Shown here: positions 53,343-61,242 of the stretch, piece by piece | How positions within the stretch are numbered: the stretch's first letter is position 1 | Layout of the letters: every line of letters starts with the position of its first letter | Assembly (NCBI RefSeq): GCF_000092285.1 | Contig: NC_014100.1 | Location: forward strand, 3,596,001-3,660,000 | Origin: Caulobacter segnis ATCC 21756 | GTDB lineage: Bacteria; Pseudomonadota; Alphaproteobacteria; Caulobacterales; Caulobacteraceae | Length of the DNA stretch: 64,000 bases | Direction of reading: 5' to 3' | Notes under the pieces: model-generated | Databases searched by the model: none | Told to the model about the DNA's origin: nothing | Seen by the model: the letters and a program-made list of their open reading frames with translations, nothing else | Translations under genes and position numbers: made by a program

Positions 53343-54935
53343 TCAGTTCACCTGCCGCTCGCGCCCTTCCCAGTACGGCGCGCGCAGCTCCCGCCGCAGG
53401 ATCTTGCCCGAGGCGTTCCTGGGCAGAGCGGCCACGAAGTCCACGCTCTTGGGCGCCTTGAAGTGGGCGATCCGCGTCCGGGCGAAGGCGATGATGTCGT
53501 CGGCGTCCGGCGTGACGCCCGGCTTGGGCGCGACCACCGCCTTGACGGCCTCGCCCCATTTCTCGTCGGGCACCCCGATCACCGCCACCTCGGCCACGTG
53601 CGGGTGACCGTAGACGGCGCTCTCGACCTCGGCCGGATAGATGTTCTCGCCGCCCGAGATGATCATGTCCTTCACCCGGTCGTGGATGAACAGATAGCCG
53701 TCCTCGTCCAGGTAGCCGGCGTCGCCGGTTCGCAGCCAGCCGTCGGCGTCGATGGTCTTGGCGGTCGCCTCGTCCAGCTTCCAGTAGCCCTTCATGGTCG
53801 AGGCCGAGCGGACGGCGACCTCGCCGACCGTGTTGGGCGGCAGGCTGTTCCCGGCCTCGTCGATGACCTTGAGCTCCACGCCCGGCATCGGCAGGCCCGC
53901 CGCGCGCATGCGTTTGTTGCCGGCCGGGTCGTGGTCCTCGGGCGGCAGATAGACCACCGTGCCAGTGGTCTCGGTCATGCCGTACTGCTGGACGAAGCCG
54001 CAGCCGAACACCTCCATGCACTCGCGCAGCAGGTCCAGCGGGATCGGCGCGGCGCCGTACAGGATGTGTGACAGGCGCGAGTAGTCGACCTCGCGCGCCC
54101 TGGGCAGCCGCACGACGATCTGCAGCGCCGCGGGCACCATGAACATCTTCGAGATGCGGTCCTTCTCGATGTAGTCGAGCACCTTGGTCGGGTCGAACTC
54201 GCGCGCCACCACGCCCTTGGCGCCGTTCAGCAGGCCGACCAGCCCCCAGCCGGTGCCGCCGATATGGGCGACGGGCATGGCGACCAGGCTGACGTCGTGC
54301 GGTCCCCACTGGTTCCAGGCCAGCGGCGTCTTGCCCGCCTCGCGCCGCATGGCCAGCAGGTTGTCATGGGTCAGCATCGCCCCCTTGGGCCGTCCGGTGG
54401 TGCCCGAAGTGTAGAGCTGGATGGCGATGTCGGACGTCGCGATCGGCTTGTTCGGATCGGTGTCGGGCCGCGCGTCGCGCCAGGCCTCGAAGGTCGCGTT
54501 CTCGCCCGCGCCCCGAGGCTCCATCGCGATGACGACAGGACGGTGGGTCAGCTCGGCGGCGACGTCCTCGACGTGGCCGATCAGCTCGGGCCCGACGAAG
54601 ACCAGCTTGGCGTCGCTGTCGGCGACGATGTAGGCGATCTCGGGCGCGGCCAGCCGCCAGCCGATCGGCGTGGTGACGACCCCGGCCTTGGCGGCGCCGA
54701 TCAGGAGCTCGAAATACCAGTCGCTGTTCTTGCCGACATAGGCGACACGGTCGCCGGTCGAGAGCCCAGCCGCGATCAGGGCGTTGGCGACCCGGTTCGT
54801 GTGGCGGTCGAAGTCGGCGAAGGTGGTCTCGCGTCCCTCGAAGCTGAACGCGACAGCGTCCGGCCGCGCCTCGGCGTGATAGCGGGCGACATCGCCCAAG
54901 GTCCGCATCCGCTCGAAGTCGATCGCGTCCGACAT
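53343..54935 (-). CDS. Acyl-CoA synthetase (AMP-dependent, 530 aa)
   Basis: ANL-superfamily adenylating enzyme. The P-loop is QLYTSGTTGRPKGAMLTH; VQQYGMTETTGTVVYLPPEDHD is the A5-type motif; GYWKLDEATAKTIDADGWLRTGDAGYLDEDGYLFIHDRVKDMIISGG holds the hinge; and the C-terminal catalytic Lys is in NASGKILRRELR. It activates a fatty or aryl acid to its CoA thioester. The ATG at 54935 is preferred over an extension. Chain-length preference cannot be read. Confidence 0.93.
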   Translation of the reverse strand: MSDAIDFERMRTLGDVARYHAEARPDAVAFSFEGRETTFADFDRHTNRVANALIAAGLSTGDRVAYVGKNSDWYFELLIGAAKAGVVTTPIGWRLAAPEIAYIVADSDAKLVFVGPELIGHVEDVAAELTHRPVVIAMEPRGAGENATFEAWRDARPDTDPNKPIATSDIAIQLYTSGTTGRPKGAMLTHDNLLAMRREAGKTPLAWNQWGPHDVSLVAMPVAHIGGTGWGLVGLLNGAKGVVAREFDPTKVLDYIEKDRISKMFMVPAALQIVVRLPRAREVDYSRLSHILYGAAPIPLDLLRECMEVFGCGFVQQYGMTETTGTVVYLPPEDHDPAGNKRMRAAGLPMPGVELKVIDEAGNSLPPNTVGEVAVRSASTMKGYWKLDEATAKTIDADGWLRTGDAGYLDEDGYLFIHDRVKDMIISGGENIYPAEVESAVYGHPHVAEVAVIGVPDEKWGEAVKAVVAPKPGVTPDADDIIAFARTRIAHFKAPKSVDFVAALPRNASGKILRRELRAPYWEGRERQVN

Positions 54936-55041
54936 CCGTCCTGGCTCCCTCGTTGTCCGGCTCTGCGGCCGGTCAAACGAATGTTGGGCCAGGCTTCCGC
55001 GCACGGCAAGCTATCCGTAACGATAGGTAGAGCGCGAGCCC

Positions 55042-55883
55042 TTAGCGCCAGGCGCGCACCCCGATCACCACCGCCGTGCTTCCCGCCCGCTCGCCGGCGA
55101 TGACCGCCGGACCGAAGGCCCGTTCGCGGATGAGACCGACATAGGGCGCGAACTCCTTGGTGATCTCGTAGCGCAGGCGCACGCCGCCCTCGAGCCGCGC
55201 GGCGCCGGCTTCGGCGAGGTCGCCTTCCAGCCGGGGCTGCAGGATCAGCTTCTGGGTCAGGCGCAGATCGTAGGACGCTTCGGCGCGAGCCGACACGTCG
55301 CCCTGGTCCGACAGATAGGCCGCGCCCTGAACCTCGAACCAGTACGGCGCGAGACCTTCGAAGCCGATGGTCGCGTAGCTCCGCCCTTTCGGCGCCAGGT
55401 CGTAACGAACGCCCGCCTGCAGGTCGAAGTAAGGACCCACCGGCCAAGCCTTCAGCAGCTCGGCCTCCCCGTGTTCCCAGCCCTCGCCGTCCACACGCTC
55501 GCCGCGCGCCTTGACCACCCAGCGCGAGGCGTCGCCGCCCCACCAGGCCTCGCCCTCGAAGGCCTGCGCGTCGGCGCCCTTGCGCGAGCGATATTCCAGC
55601 ACGTCGGCGCGGACGGTCCAGGCGGTCCCGCCGCCATGCTCCTTGACCAGCTGAGCGCGGGCGGCGGCCATGGCCGCGGGGCTGTAGAAGCGCTCGGCGG
55701 CGTGGTCGGTCGGGATCGGCGGCGGCTTGGTCTCGCTCGCGGGCGCGGCGGGCGCCGGCATGTGGTGGCCGGCGTGCGGGTCGGCCGGCGTCGGCACGGC
55801 ATGGCCGGCGTGCGGATCGGCGGGCCGGCCGGCGCGGCCTGGTGGTGCTCGTGCTGAACGGCGGGCGGAAGATCGACCAGCAT
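55042..55883 (-). CDS. copB: Copper resistance protein B (PcoB/CopB), apparent frameshift near the N-terminus
   Basis: Outer-membrane barrel of the CopB family. The body from TKPPPIPTDHAAERFYSPAAM to the end (VVIGVRAWR) is intact, with typical FDLQAGVRYDLAPKGRSYATIGFEGLAPYWFEVQGAAYLS. The ATG at 55883 overlaps the copA stop (TGATG) and begins MLVDLPPAVQHEHHQAAPAGP. To reach the His-rich PADPHAGHAVPTPADPHAGHHM of the main frame, one base is missing near 55818-55825. The ATG-start N-terminus also lacks a normal signal peptide, which is odd for an exported protein. Works with CopA in periplasmic copper handling. Confidence 0.8.
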
Positions 55884-57565
55884 CACGCCGCCTCCCCGTC
55901 CAGCGGACGCACGGTGACCACCGCGAACATGCCCGCGTGCATGTGCAGCAGCATGTGGCAGTGGAAGGCCCAATCGCCCGGCTCGTCGGCGGTGAGGTCG
56001 AAGGCGGTTCGGCTCCCCGGCGCGACATTGACCGTGTGTTTCAGGGGCTGCCGCTCCTGGCCGTTCACCAGCTCGAAGAAGTGGCCGTGCAGGTGGATCG
56101 GATGGGCCATCATGGTGTCGTTGATCAACACCACCCGCGCCCGCTCGCCGCGCGCGAAGGCGTAGGGCTTGCGATCGGGACCGTAGGGCTGGCCGTCGAA
56201 CGCCCACATGAAGCGCTCCATGTTGCCGGTCAGGTGGATCTCCACCGTCCGTCCCGGCGGGCGCTTGTCCGTCGGCTCATTCAGGTTGGCGAGATCGGCA
56301 TAGGTCAGCACCTTGTGGCCGACGTCTTCCAGGCCCTGGGGCGGCTCGGCCATGCGGTCCATCGGCATCGGCGAGATGCTCTGGACGCCTGGGGTCAGGG
56401 GCACGTTCGGCGCGTTGGCCTGGGACCGCATGGACATGTCCATGCCGGGCATGTCCATGCCGTGGGCCATGTTCCCCATGCCCATGTCCTTCATCGTCGC
56501 CAGCGGCCGCTTGCGCAGCGGCGGAACGGGGGCGGACATGCCCAGGCGCGGCGCCAGGGTCGCCCGGGCCAGGCCCGAGCGGTCCGAGGCCTCGGCGACC
56601 AGGGTGAAGGCCTTGTCCTCGCTGGGCCGGACGATGACGTCATAGGTCTCGGCCGGCGCGGTCTGGAACTCGTCGACGCTGACCGGCGACACCGGCTGGC
56701 CGTCGACCGCGACAACCTCCAGGGCCAGGCCCGGGATGCGAACGTTGAAGGTAGTCATGGCGGCGGAATTGATGATCCGCAGCCGCACCCGCTCGCCCGG
56801 CGAAAACAGGCCCGTCCAGTTGTCGGCGGGGCCGTGGCCGTTGACGAGGTAGGTGTAGGTCGAGCCGGTGACGTCCAGGATGTCCGTCGGGTCCATCCGC
56901 ATCTTGGACCACTCGATCCTGTCCTTCAGCGACTGGTCCTCGCCGCGCAGCAGGCCCGCCACCGTCTGCTTCTGCTGATTGAAATAGCCGGCCTGCGCCT
57001 TCAGCTTGCGGAACAGCTCGTGCGGATGCCGGAAGCTCCAGTCCGACAGCACGACCACATGCTCGCGGTCGAAAGGGATCGGGTCCTCGCCCGCCGGATC
57101 GATGATCATCGGCGCGTAGTGGCCCGACAGTTCCTGCAGCCCCGAATGGCTGTGCCACCAGTAGGTGCCCGACTGCCGGACCGGGAACTCATAGGTGAAG
57201 GTCTCGCCGGGCTTGATCCCCGGGAAGCTTACGCCCGGCACGCCGTCCATCTGGAACGGCACCAGCAAGCCATGCCAGTGGATCGAAGTGTCCTCGTCGA
57301 GGTTGTTGGTCACCGCGATGCGGACGTTCTGGCCTTCCTTCAGCCGGATCAGCGGGCCAGGGATCGTGCCGTTGATCGCCACGCCGTGGCCGGTGCGCCC
57401 GTCGATGCGCGGCATGACATGGCCGATCGAGAGCTTGATCTCCTCGCCGCTCAGCGCCGCCGGCGATCGCGTCCCCTCGCTCGCCCGCGCCCAGGCTGGC
57501 AGCAGGCCCAAGGCGCCCAAGCCCAGGGCGCCGCGCAGCAAGCTTCTTCGATCAAAAGCCGTCAT
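55883..57565 (-). CDS. copA: Copper resistance multicopper oxidase PcoA/CopA (560 aa)
   Basis: A twin-arginine signal (FDRRSLLRGALGLGALGLLPAWA) exports the folded enzyme. Copper ligands appear in SIHWHGLLV, YWWHSHSGLQ, HPIHLHGHFFEL and the C-terminal FHCHMLLHMHAGM, i.e. the full type 1/2/3 set. A Met-rich segment (DMGMGNMAHGMDMPGMDMSM) around residues 380-400 is typical of cuprous-ion binding. The ATG at 57565 lies 48 bp from the divergent ybaK start. It forms an operon with copB through a stop-start overlap. Confidence 0.95.
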   Translation of the reverse strand: MTAFDRRSLLRGALGLGALGLLPAWARASEGTRSPAALSGEEIKLSIGHVMPRIDGRTGHGVAINGTIPGPLIRLKEGQNVRIAVTNNLDEDTSIHWHGLLVPFQMDGVPGVSFPGIKPGETFTYEFPVRQSGTYWWHSHSGLQELSGHYAPMIIDPAGEDPIPFDREHVVVLSDWSFRHPHELFRKLKAQAGYFNQQKQTVAGLLRGEDQSLKDRIEWSKMRMDPTDILDVTGSTYTYLVNGHGPADNWTGLFSPGERVRLRIINSAAMTTFNVRIPGLALEVVAVDGQPVSPVSVDEFQTAPAETYDVIVRPSEDKAFTLVAEASDRSGLARATLAPRLGMSAPVPPLRKRPLATMKDMGMGNMAHGMDMPGMDMSMRSQANAPNVPLTPGVQSISPMPMDRMAEPPQGLEDVGHKVLTYADLANLNEPTDKRPPGRTVEIHLTGNMERFMWAFDGQPYGPDRKPYAFARGERARVVLINDTMMAHPIHLHGHFFELVNGQERQPLKHTVNVAPGSRTAFDLTADEPGDWAFHCHMLLHMHAGMFAVVTVRPLDGEAA

Positions 57566-57613
57566 CACCGTTCCGTATTCCAACGCCCCGAGCACTTGGG
57601 TATCACCAAGGCC

Positions 57614-58090
57614 ATGTCCAAGAGCACTCCCGCCACGATCGCACTCACAAAGGCCGGCGTCGCGTTCGACCTTTATACGTACGAATACGATCCTGGATCG
57701 GAGCGCGTGGGCCTTCAGGCCGCCGAGGCTCTGGGCGAGGACCCGCGCCGGGTGCTCAAGACCCTGGTGGTGATGCTGGACGGCAAGCCCGCCTGCGCCA
57801 TCCTGCCCTCCGATAAGGAGGTCAGCATGAAGAAGCTGGCCGCCGCCCTGAAGGGCAAGTCGGCGGCCATGGCGCCCGTGTCCGACGCCGAACGGATCAC
57901 AGGCTACAAGGTCGGCGGGGTCAGCCCTTTTGGACAGAAGAAGCGCCTGCCGACCGTGATGGAAGAAGCCGCCCTCGCCGAGTCCTATGTCTTCATCAAT
58001 GGCGGACAGCGGGGCTTGCAGGTCAAGCTCGCGCCCGCCGATGCGGTGAAGGCCCTGGGCGCGACGGCGGCGGCGATCGTGGCGGACTGA
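57614..58090 (+). CDS. ybaK: Cys-tRNA(Pro)/aminoacyl-tRNA deacylase YbaK-like (158 aa)
   Basis: YbaK/EbsC editing domain: AEALGEDPRRVLKTLVVMLDGKPACAILPSDKEVSMKKLAAAL and KVGGVSPFGQKKRLPTVMEE are close to the family pattern, including the conserved Lys of VLKTL. Trans-editing of mischarged Cys-tRNA(Pro) is the known role. Length matches the family. No strong ribosome site was seen before the ATG. Confidence 0.92.
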   Translation: MSKSTPATIALTKAGVAFDLYTYEYDPGSERVGLQAAEALGEDPRRVLKTLVVMLDGKPACAILPSDKEVSMKKLAAALKGKSAAMAPVSDAERITGYKVGGVSPFGQKKRLPTVMEEAALAESYVFINGGQRGLQVKLAPADAVKALGATAAAIVAD

Positions 58091-58155
58091 CATGGCGAAC
58101 GGGGCGGGCTTGAAATCCCGCGCGGTTCTCGCCTATAAGCCGCGCCTCCTGGTCC

Positions 58156-58232
58156 GGCTGGGTAGCTCAGATGGTTAGAGCGGTGGATTCATAACCCACA
58201 GGTCGGCGGTTCGATCCCGCCCCCCGCCACCA
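58156..58232 (+). tRNA. tRNA-Met (CAT), elongator type
   Basis: Cloverleaf with U8, D-arm AGCTCAGATGGTTAGAGC, anticodon loop TTCATAA, T-arm GGCGG-TTCGATC-CCGCC and encoded CCA. The acceptor GGCTGGG / CCCCGCC has one mismatch (T4 with C69). G1-C72 pairing argues for elongator and against initiator identity. Its 3' end is repeated at 58811. Confidence 0.93.
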
Positions 58233-58235
58233 GGA
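58221..58235 (+). repeat. 15-bp direct repeat at the tRNA-Met 3' end (att-like, copy 1)
   Basis: CCCCCGCCACCAGGA, covering the end of the acceptor stem and CCA; identical to 58811-58825. Confidence 0.6.
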
Positions 58236-58341
58236 TGGATGCACAGGCAGATGCCTAGTGGACCAAGATGGCGTTTATCGCCGCGCTTGTCTGTTATGAG
58301 AACCGCATTCCAGTCAGCCTGCACCTTCCGAAATAGAAAGA

Positions 58342-58365
58342 CCCGCTAGCGCATCCGCCAGCGGG
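58342..58365. terminator. Hairpin downstream of tRNA-Met
   Basis: CCCGCT-a-GCG / CGC-c-AGCGGG arms with a CATC loop, followed by CCAGAAAAATCTAG. Possible terminator of the tRNA transcript; no clear T-run. Confidence 0.45.
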
Positions 58366-58493
58366 CCAGAAAAATCTAGCTTCTCGTTGCGACCTCAGGC
58401 GTTGAGCAGTCTCGACACCAGGCAGCTACGGGTTTTATCTAGTCCATGGCGGCCGGCTCCAATCGAACCGCCAAGGGCTGTCTCTTGAAAGTC

Positions 58494-58580
58494 CTAGGCC
58501 TTGATGGCCGCGATCAACTGGGTCGCGGCCATCAAGAGCAGCGTAAGGCTAATCAGGGCCTGGCTGGCGCGTTCCGTCAT
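58494..58580 (-). CDS. 28-residue predicted membrane peptide
   Basis: Reads MTERASQALISLTLLLMAAT and ends QLIAAIKA. It is one hydrophobic helix with a charged N-terminus and a Lys near the C-terminus. GGAG lies 6 nt before the ATG at 58580 (a second ATG directly precedes it). The 3' half of the gene is a perfect 14-bp-arm hairpin (58500-58536). An inverted repeat CACGAGCC / GGCTCGTG (58595-58632) covers its leader. It is inside the segment bounded by the tRNA-end repeats. Toxin-like or small regulatory membrane peptide is possible; function unknown. Confidence 0.5.
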   Translation of the reverse strand: MTERASQALISLTLLLMAATQLIAAIKA

Positions 58581-58886
58581 CATTGTCTCCTTTCCACGAG
58601 CCGCTTACGCAGAATCGCCGGCTAGGCTCGTGCTTTCAAAATACGAGCGGCACATGTTCGGGGGAAAGGGTCGGAAGCCTCTGCATTCAATGCAAAATGG
58701 GATTATCCCACAACTTACCCACAGGGGATGTGAGTGGATTTGCGCGGAGCCGTCCTTAAACGGCCACACGGATCAGACGGGGAACGGAAGTGGGTTCCGA
58801 TTTGCATCCGCCCCCGCCACCAGGACGAACTCCGGTTTCAGAAAACGACTGGCGCTGAAACCGCTCACACTTTCGGCTGCCGCGCC
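58581..58886. other. Gene-free leader region and spacer
   Basis: 306 bp. It holds the CACGAGCC/GGCTCGTG inverted repeat at 58595-58632, a region with TTATCCCACA and TTACCCACAG near 58702-58722 that loosely recalls DnaA boxes, and the second tRNA-end repeat at 58811. No gene seen. Confidence 0.45.
58811..58825 (+). repeat. 15-bp direct repeat of the tRNA-Met 3' end (att-like, copy 2)
   Basis: Identical to 58221-58235; flanking bases (ATCCG... and GGA) are also similar. Separated by 590 bp from the tRNA copy. Confidence 0.6.
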
Positions 58887-59159
58887 TTAAGCTGAAATCG
58901 GCGGACGCTCTTCGTCCAGCCCGCCCACCACCAGCTTCAGCAATGGCCGCTTCGCCGTCGTTTCCGCGCCGCGCAGCTCATCGCCCAGCATGTGGAAGTA
59001 GTTCGCGATGCGCGTGTCCTGTTCGTGGCGCGCCAAGACGTCCATCGCCTCGGCGAATTCCTGACGCGACGCCGCGCCCTTGGCTGACAGGACGCCGACG
59101 AGGGCCGCGAACAGACCTGTTTGGATCTGCAACAGCGAGGGTTGGTCGGGCATATCCAT
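58887..59159 (-). CDS. Small hypothetical protein (90 aa)
   Basis: The ATG at 59159 has AGGAG 7 nt upstream. Helical: PSLLQIQTGLFAALVGVLSAKG, then EFAEAMDVLARHEQDTRIANYFHMLGDELRG. No signal peptide or named family recognised. Confidence 0.7.
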   Translation of the reverse strand: MDMPDQPSLLQIQTGLFAALVGVLSAKGAASRQEFAEAMDVLARHEQDTRIANYFHMLGDELRGAETTAKRPLLKLVVGGLDEERPPISA

Positions 59160-59401
59160 TTCGACGCTCCTAGTCGTAACGGCCATGCGAATATATTGCG
59201 CCGCGTCGCCATGAGCACCCAATGAAAACGGACATTCAGGCCCGAGACGAATTGCCACAGTTCGACACAATGGAGTAAATTTTGCCGTCATTATTTACGG
59301 ATACTACTGCGACAACTTGTCCAAAGCCCGCACTGGACACGCCGAAACAGCTTTTCCCGCAAGGGTTTGACCATGCAGCGCGCCATGGCTCTATTAGCCT
59401 C

Positions 59402-59815
59402 ATGATGACCAACAGCTTCAAAGGCGGATGCCTGTGCGGGGCCCTGCGTTGGGAGGCCGATCGCGCGCCCGACTACATGGGGTTGTGCTGTTGCGGCGAC
59501 TGCCGCAAGGCCTCGGGCTCCGGCTTCATCCCCTTCATGGGTTTCCCGGCCTCGGCGCTGACGATCATGGGGCCTACGCGGCAATATCGCTGCCAGGCCT
59601 TCCGGGGCGGCGTGTCGACGCGCAACTCTTGCCCCACCTGCGGCGGTCTGGTGTTCGGCGGCGAGCACGGCCTGAGCGACAGCCATACGATCTATGCCGG
59701 CAGCCTGGACGACCCCAGCCTGTTTGAGCCGACCATGCTGCTGTTCGACCGCGAGCGTCCGGCGTGGGTGGTCCCGCCCGAGGGCCTGACGCGCTACCCG
59801 GCGATGCCGGAGTAG
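59402..59815 (+). CDS. GFA family (glutathione-dependent formaldehyde-activating-like) zinc protein (137 aa)
   Basis: Cysteine pattern of the CENP-V/GFA domain: FKGGCLCGALRWEA, GLCCCGDCRKASGSGFIPFMGF and STRNSCPTCGG supply the zinc sites. AGSLDDPSLFEP completes the domain. The true reaction of most family members is unknown. Confidence 0.9.
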   Translation: MMTNSFKGGCLCGALRWEADRAPDYMGLCCCGDCRKASGSGFIPFMGFPASALTIMGPTRQYRCQAFRGGVSTRNSCPTCGGLVFGGEHGLSDSHTIYAGSLDDPSLFEPTMLLFDRERPAWVVPPEGLTRYPAMPE

Positions 59816-59825
59816 CGCCTATAGG

Positions 59826-60365
59826 CTAGCCGCCCGGAAACGTGCCCGGTCGGATGTAGGCGAACATGTGGCTGACCCAATCGGGCTTGCCCAGCGGAAC
59901 GCCCTTGTGGCGCAGGATCGCGTAGGCCGTGGTGGCGTGGAAATAGAACTGGGCGAACGCCCAGTCGCGCACGAACTGCTCGCCGGTCATGTCGAACACC
60001 ACGCCGTTGGGCAGCTTCAGCTCGACTTTCCGCTGGGCCGCGCCGTCGAAAGCGGACGCGGGCGTCGCCTCCAACCGCGCCACAGCGTCGGCCAGCTGAG
60101 CCCGCAGCCCCTCGAAGTCGGCCGCGTCCTCCGCCGGCGCAAACGAGTCCGCGCCGGTCAGGTGGCGCAACAGATCGCTGGCCTGGGTGCAGACGAACCG
60201 CACCTGGGTCGACAGCGGGAACATGTCCGGCGCCAGACGGGCGGTCAGCAGATCGTCCGTCGAAAGGCCGTTGTCGGCGGCGAAGGCTTCACCCTTGCTC
60301 AGTTGGGCGCTTAGCCCCCTGAGCATCTGGACGTAGGTCGGGATGGCGAGCGTATACGGATCCAT
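59826..60365 (-). CDS. DUF1993 family protein (179 aa)
   Basis: Helical bundle protein: YTLAIPTYVQMLRGLSAQLSKGEAFA, PDMFPLSTQVRFVCTQASDLLRHLTG, FVRDWAFAQFYFHATTAYAILRHKGVPLGKPDW. This matches the DUF1993/DinB-like pattern as I know it. An in-frame ATG at 60377 is an alternative start. Function unknown. Confidence 0.87.
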   Translation of the reverse strand: MDPYTLAIPTYVQMLRGLSAQLSKGEAFAADNGLSTDDLLTARLAPDMFPLSTQVRFVCTQASDLLRHLTGADSFAPAEDAADFEGLRAQLADAVARLEATPASAFDGAAQRKVELKLPNGVVFDMTGEQFVRDWAFAQFYFHATTAYAILRHKGVPLGKPDWVSHMFAYIRPGTFPGG

Positions 60366-60406
60366 CGGGCGTTCCATCAAAGCGGCGCCTTGCGCGCCCC
60401 GAAGAC

Positions 60407-61150
60407 TTAGGCGCTCGGCCCGAACCTCGCCACCAGATCGTAGGCGTCTCCGGGGAAGATCTGGCGCACGCGGGTGACGCCGCGCCCTTCCCGCCAGGTG
60501 CGGCGATCGACCATCAGACACGCCGCGCCTTCGTCCAGGGCCAGCAGACGGGCGACCTCGGCGTTGGCGTTGACCGCGCTGATCCGGCTCTCGGCCTCGG
60601 TCCAAGCGACGTGCTCCAGCAGCCACGCGCCGGGCGTGATCTCGGCGAAGTCTTCAGCGTCCATCTGTGGCGAGGCCGCGAGTGCGACCAGGCGGCGCTC
60701 CAGTGCGAAAGGGCGACCGCCGGCGTCGTGGACGCCGTCCAGCGCCAGCAGCTTGCCGCCGGAGGCCAGTTCGACCTCGCCCGGCGCCTCGCGATCCGCA
60801 TCGCGCACGACGCGCGCCAGCAGGCGGAAGGCGTAGGCCTCGCCCCGCGCCTCGATCTCGGCCTGGATGTCGGGGATGTTCAGGACGGGCGCGTGAACCT
60901 TGGGCCGCGCCACGAACGAGCCGGCCCGCTTGCGGCGGACGATCAGCCCGGCCTCGACCAGGGCGGTCATGGCCTTGCTCACCGTCATGCGAGCGCAGCC
61001 GTACTGGCCCATCAGCTCGGTCTCGAACGGCACGCGGTGGCCCGGCGGCCAGGCGCCGGAGCGGATGCGGCGCTCGATGTCCTCGCGGATCCGCAGGTGA
61101 AGCGGCGCGCCGCTCGGCCCAGGAGTCTCTTGAACGCGCGCGTCGGTCAC
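60407..61150 (-). CDS. hutC: Histidine utilisation repressor HutC (GntR family, 247 aa)
   Basis: Winged helix LHLRIREDIERRIRSGAWPPGHRVPFETELMGQYGCARMTVSKAMTALVEAGLI, and a C-terminal UTRA ligand domain ending VTRVRQIFPGDAYDLVARF, a HutC hallmark; urocanate is the known inducer. GTG start with GAGG 8 nt upstream. Diverges from hutH over a shared operator. Confidence 0.92.
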   Translation of the reverse strand: MTDARVQETPGPSGAPLHLRIREDIERRIRSGAWPPGHRVPFETELMGQYGCARMTVSKAMTALVEAGLIVRRKRAGSFVARPKVHAPVLNIPDIQAEIEARGEAYAFRLLARVVRDADREAPGEVELASGGKLLALDGVHDAGGRPFALERRLVALAASPQMDAEDFAEITPGAWLLEHVAWTEAESRISAVNANAEVARLLALDEGAACLMVDRRTWREGRGVTRVRQIFPGDAYDLVARFGPSA

Positions 61151-61172
61151 TGGACAAGCCTCATCATTCGCA

Positions 61173-61190
61173 AATATGACTATACATATT
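61173..61190. promoter_or_regulatory. Probable HutC operator
   Basis: AATATG-6 nt-CATATT perfect inverted repeat in the 92-bp divergent gap between hutC and hutH, 53 bp before hutH. Confidence 0.55.
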
Positions 61191-61242
61191 AGCGGGCCGC
61201 AAGAGCCCGCCGCCTGTCGTCGACCGCCATCTGGAGACCCGA

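Noticed and set aside
58269..58337. 22-codon plus-strand frame after tRNA-Met (MAFIAALVCYENRIPVSLHLPK would be split in any use)
   Set aside because: Only a weak GGA upstream and no hydrophobic or conserved pattern; too short to support.
58702..58722. TTATCCCACA / TTACCCACAG as DnaA boxes or an origin
   Set aside because: Neither matches the TTATCCACA consensus exactly, and there is no AT-rich unwinding region, rep gene or parS-like site nearby.
58501..58890. 129-codon plus-strand frame opposite the small membrane-peptide gene
   Set aside because: No ribosome site, and much of it runs through the hairpin and repeat DNA.
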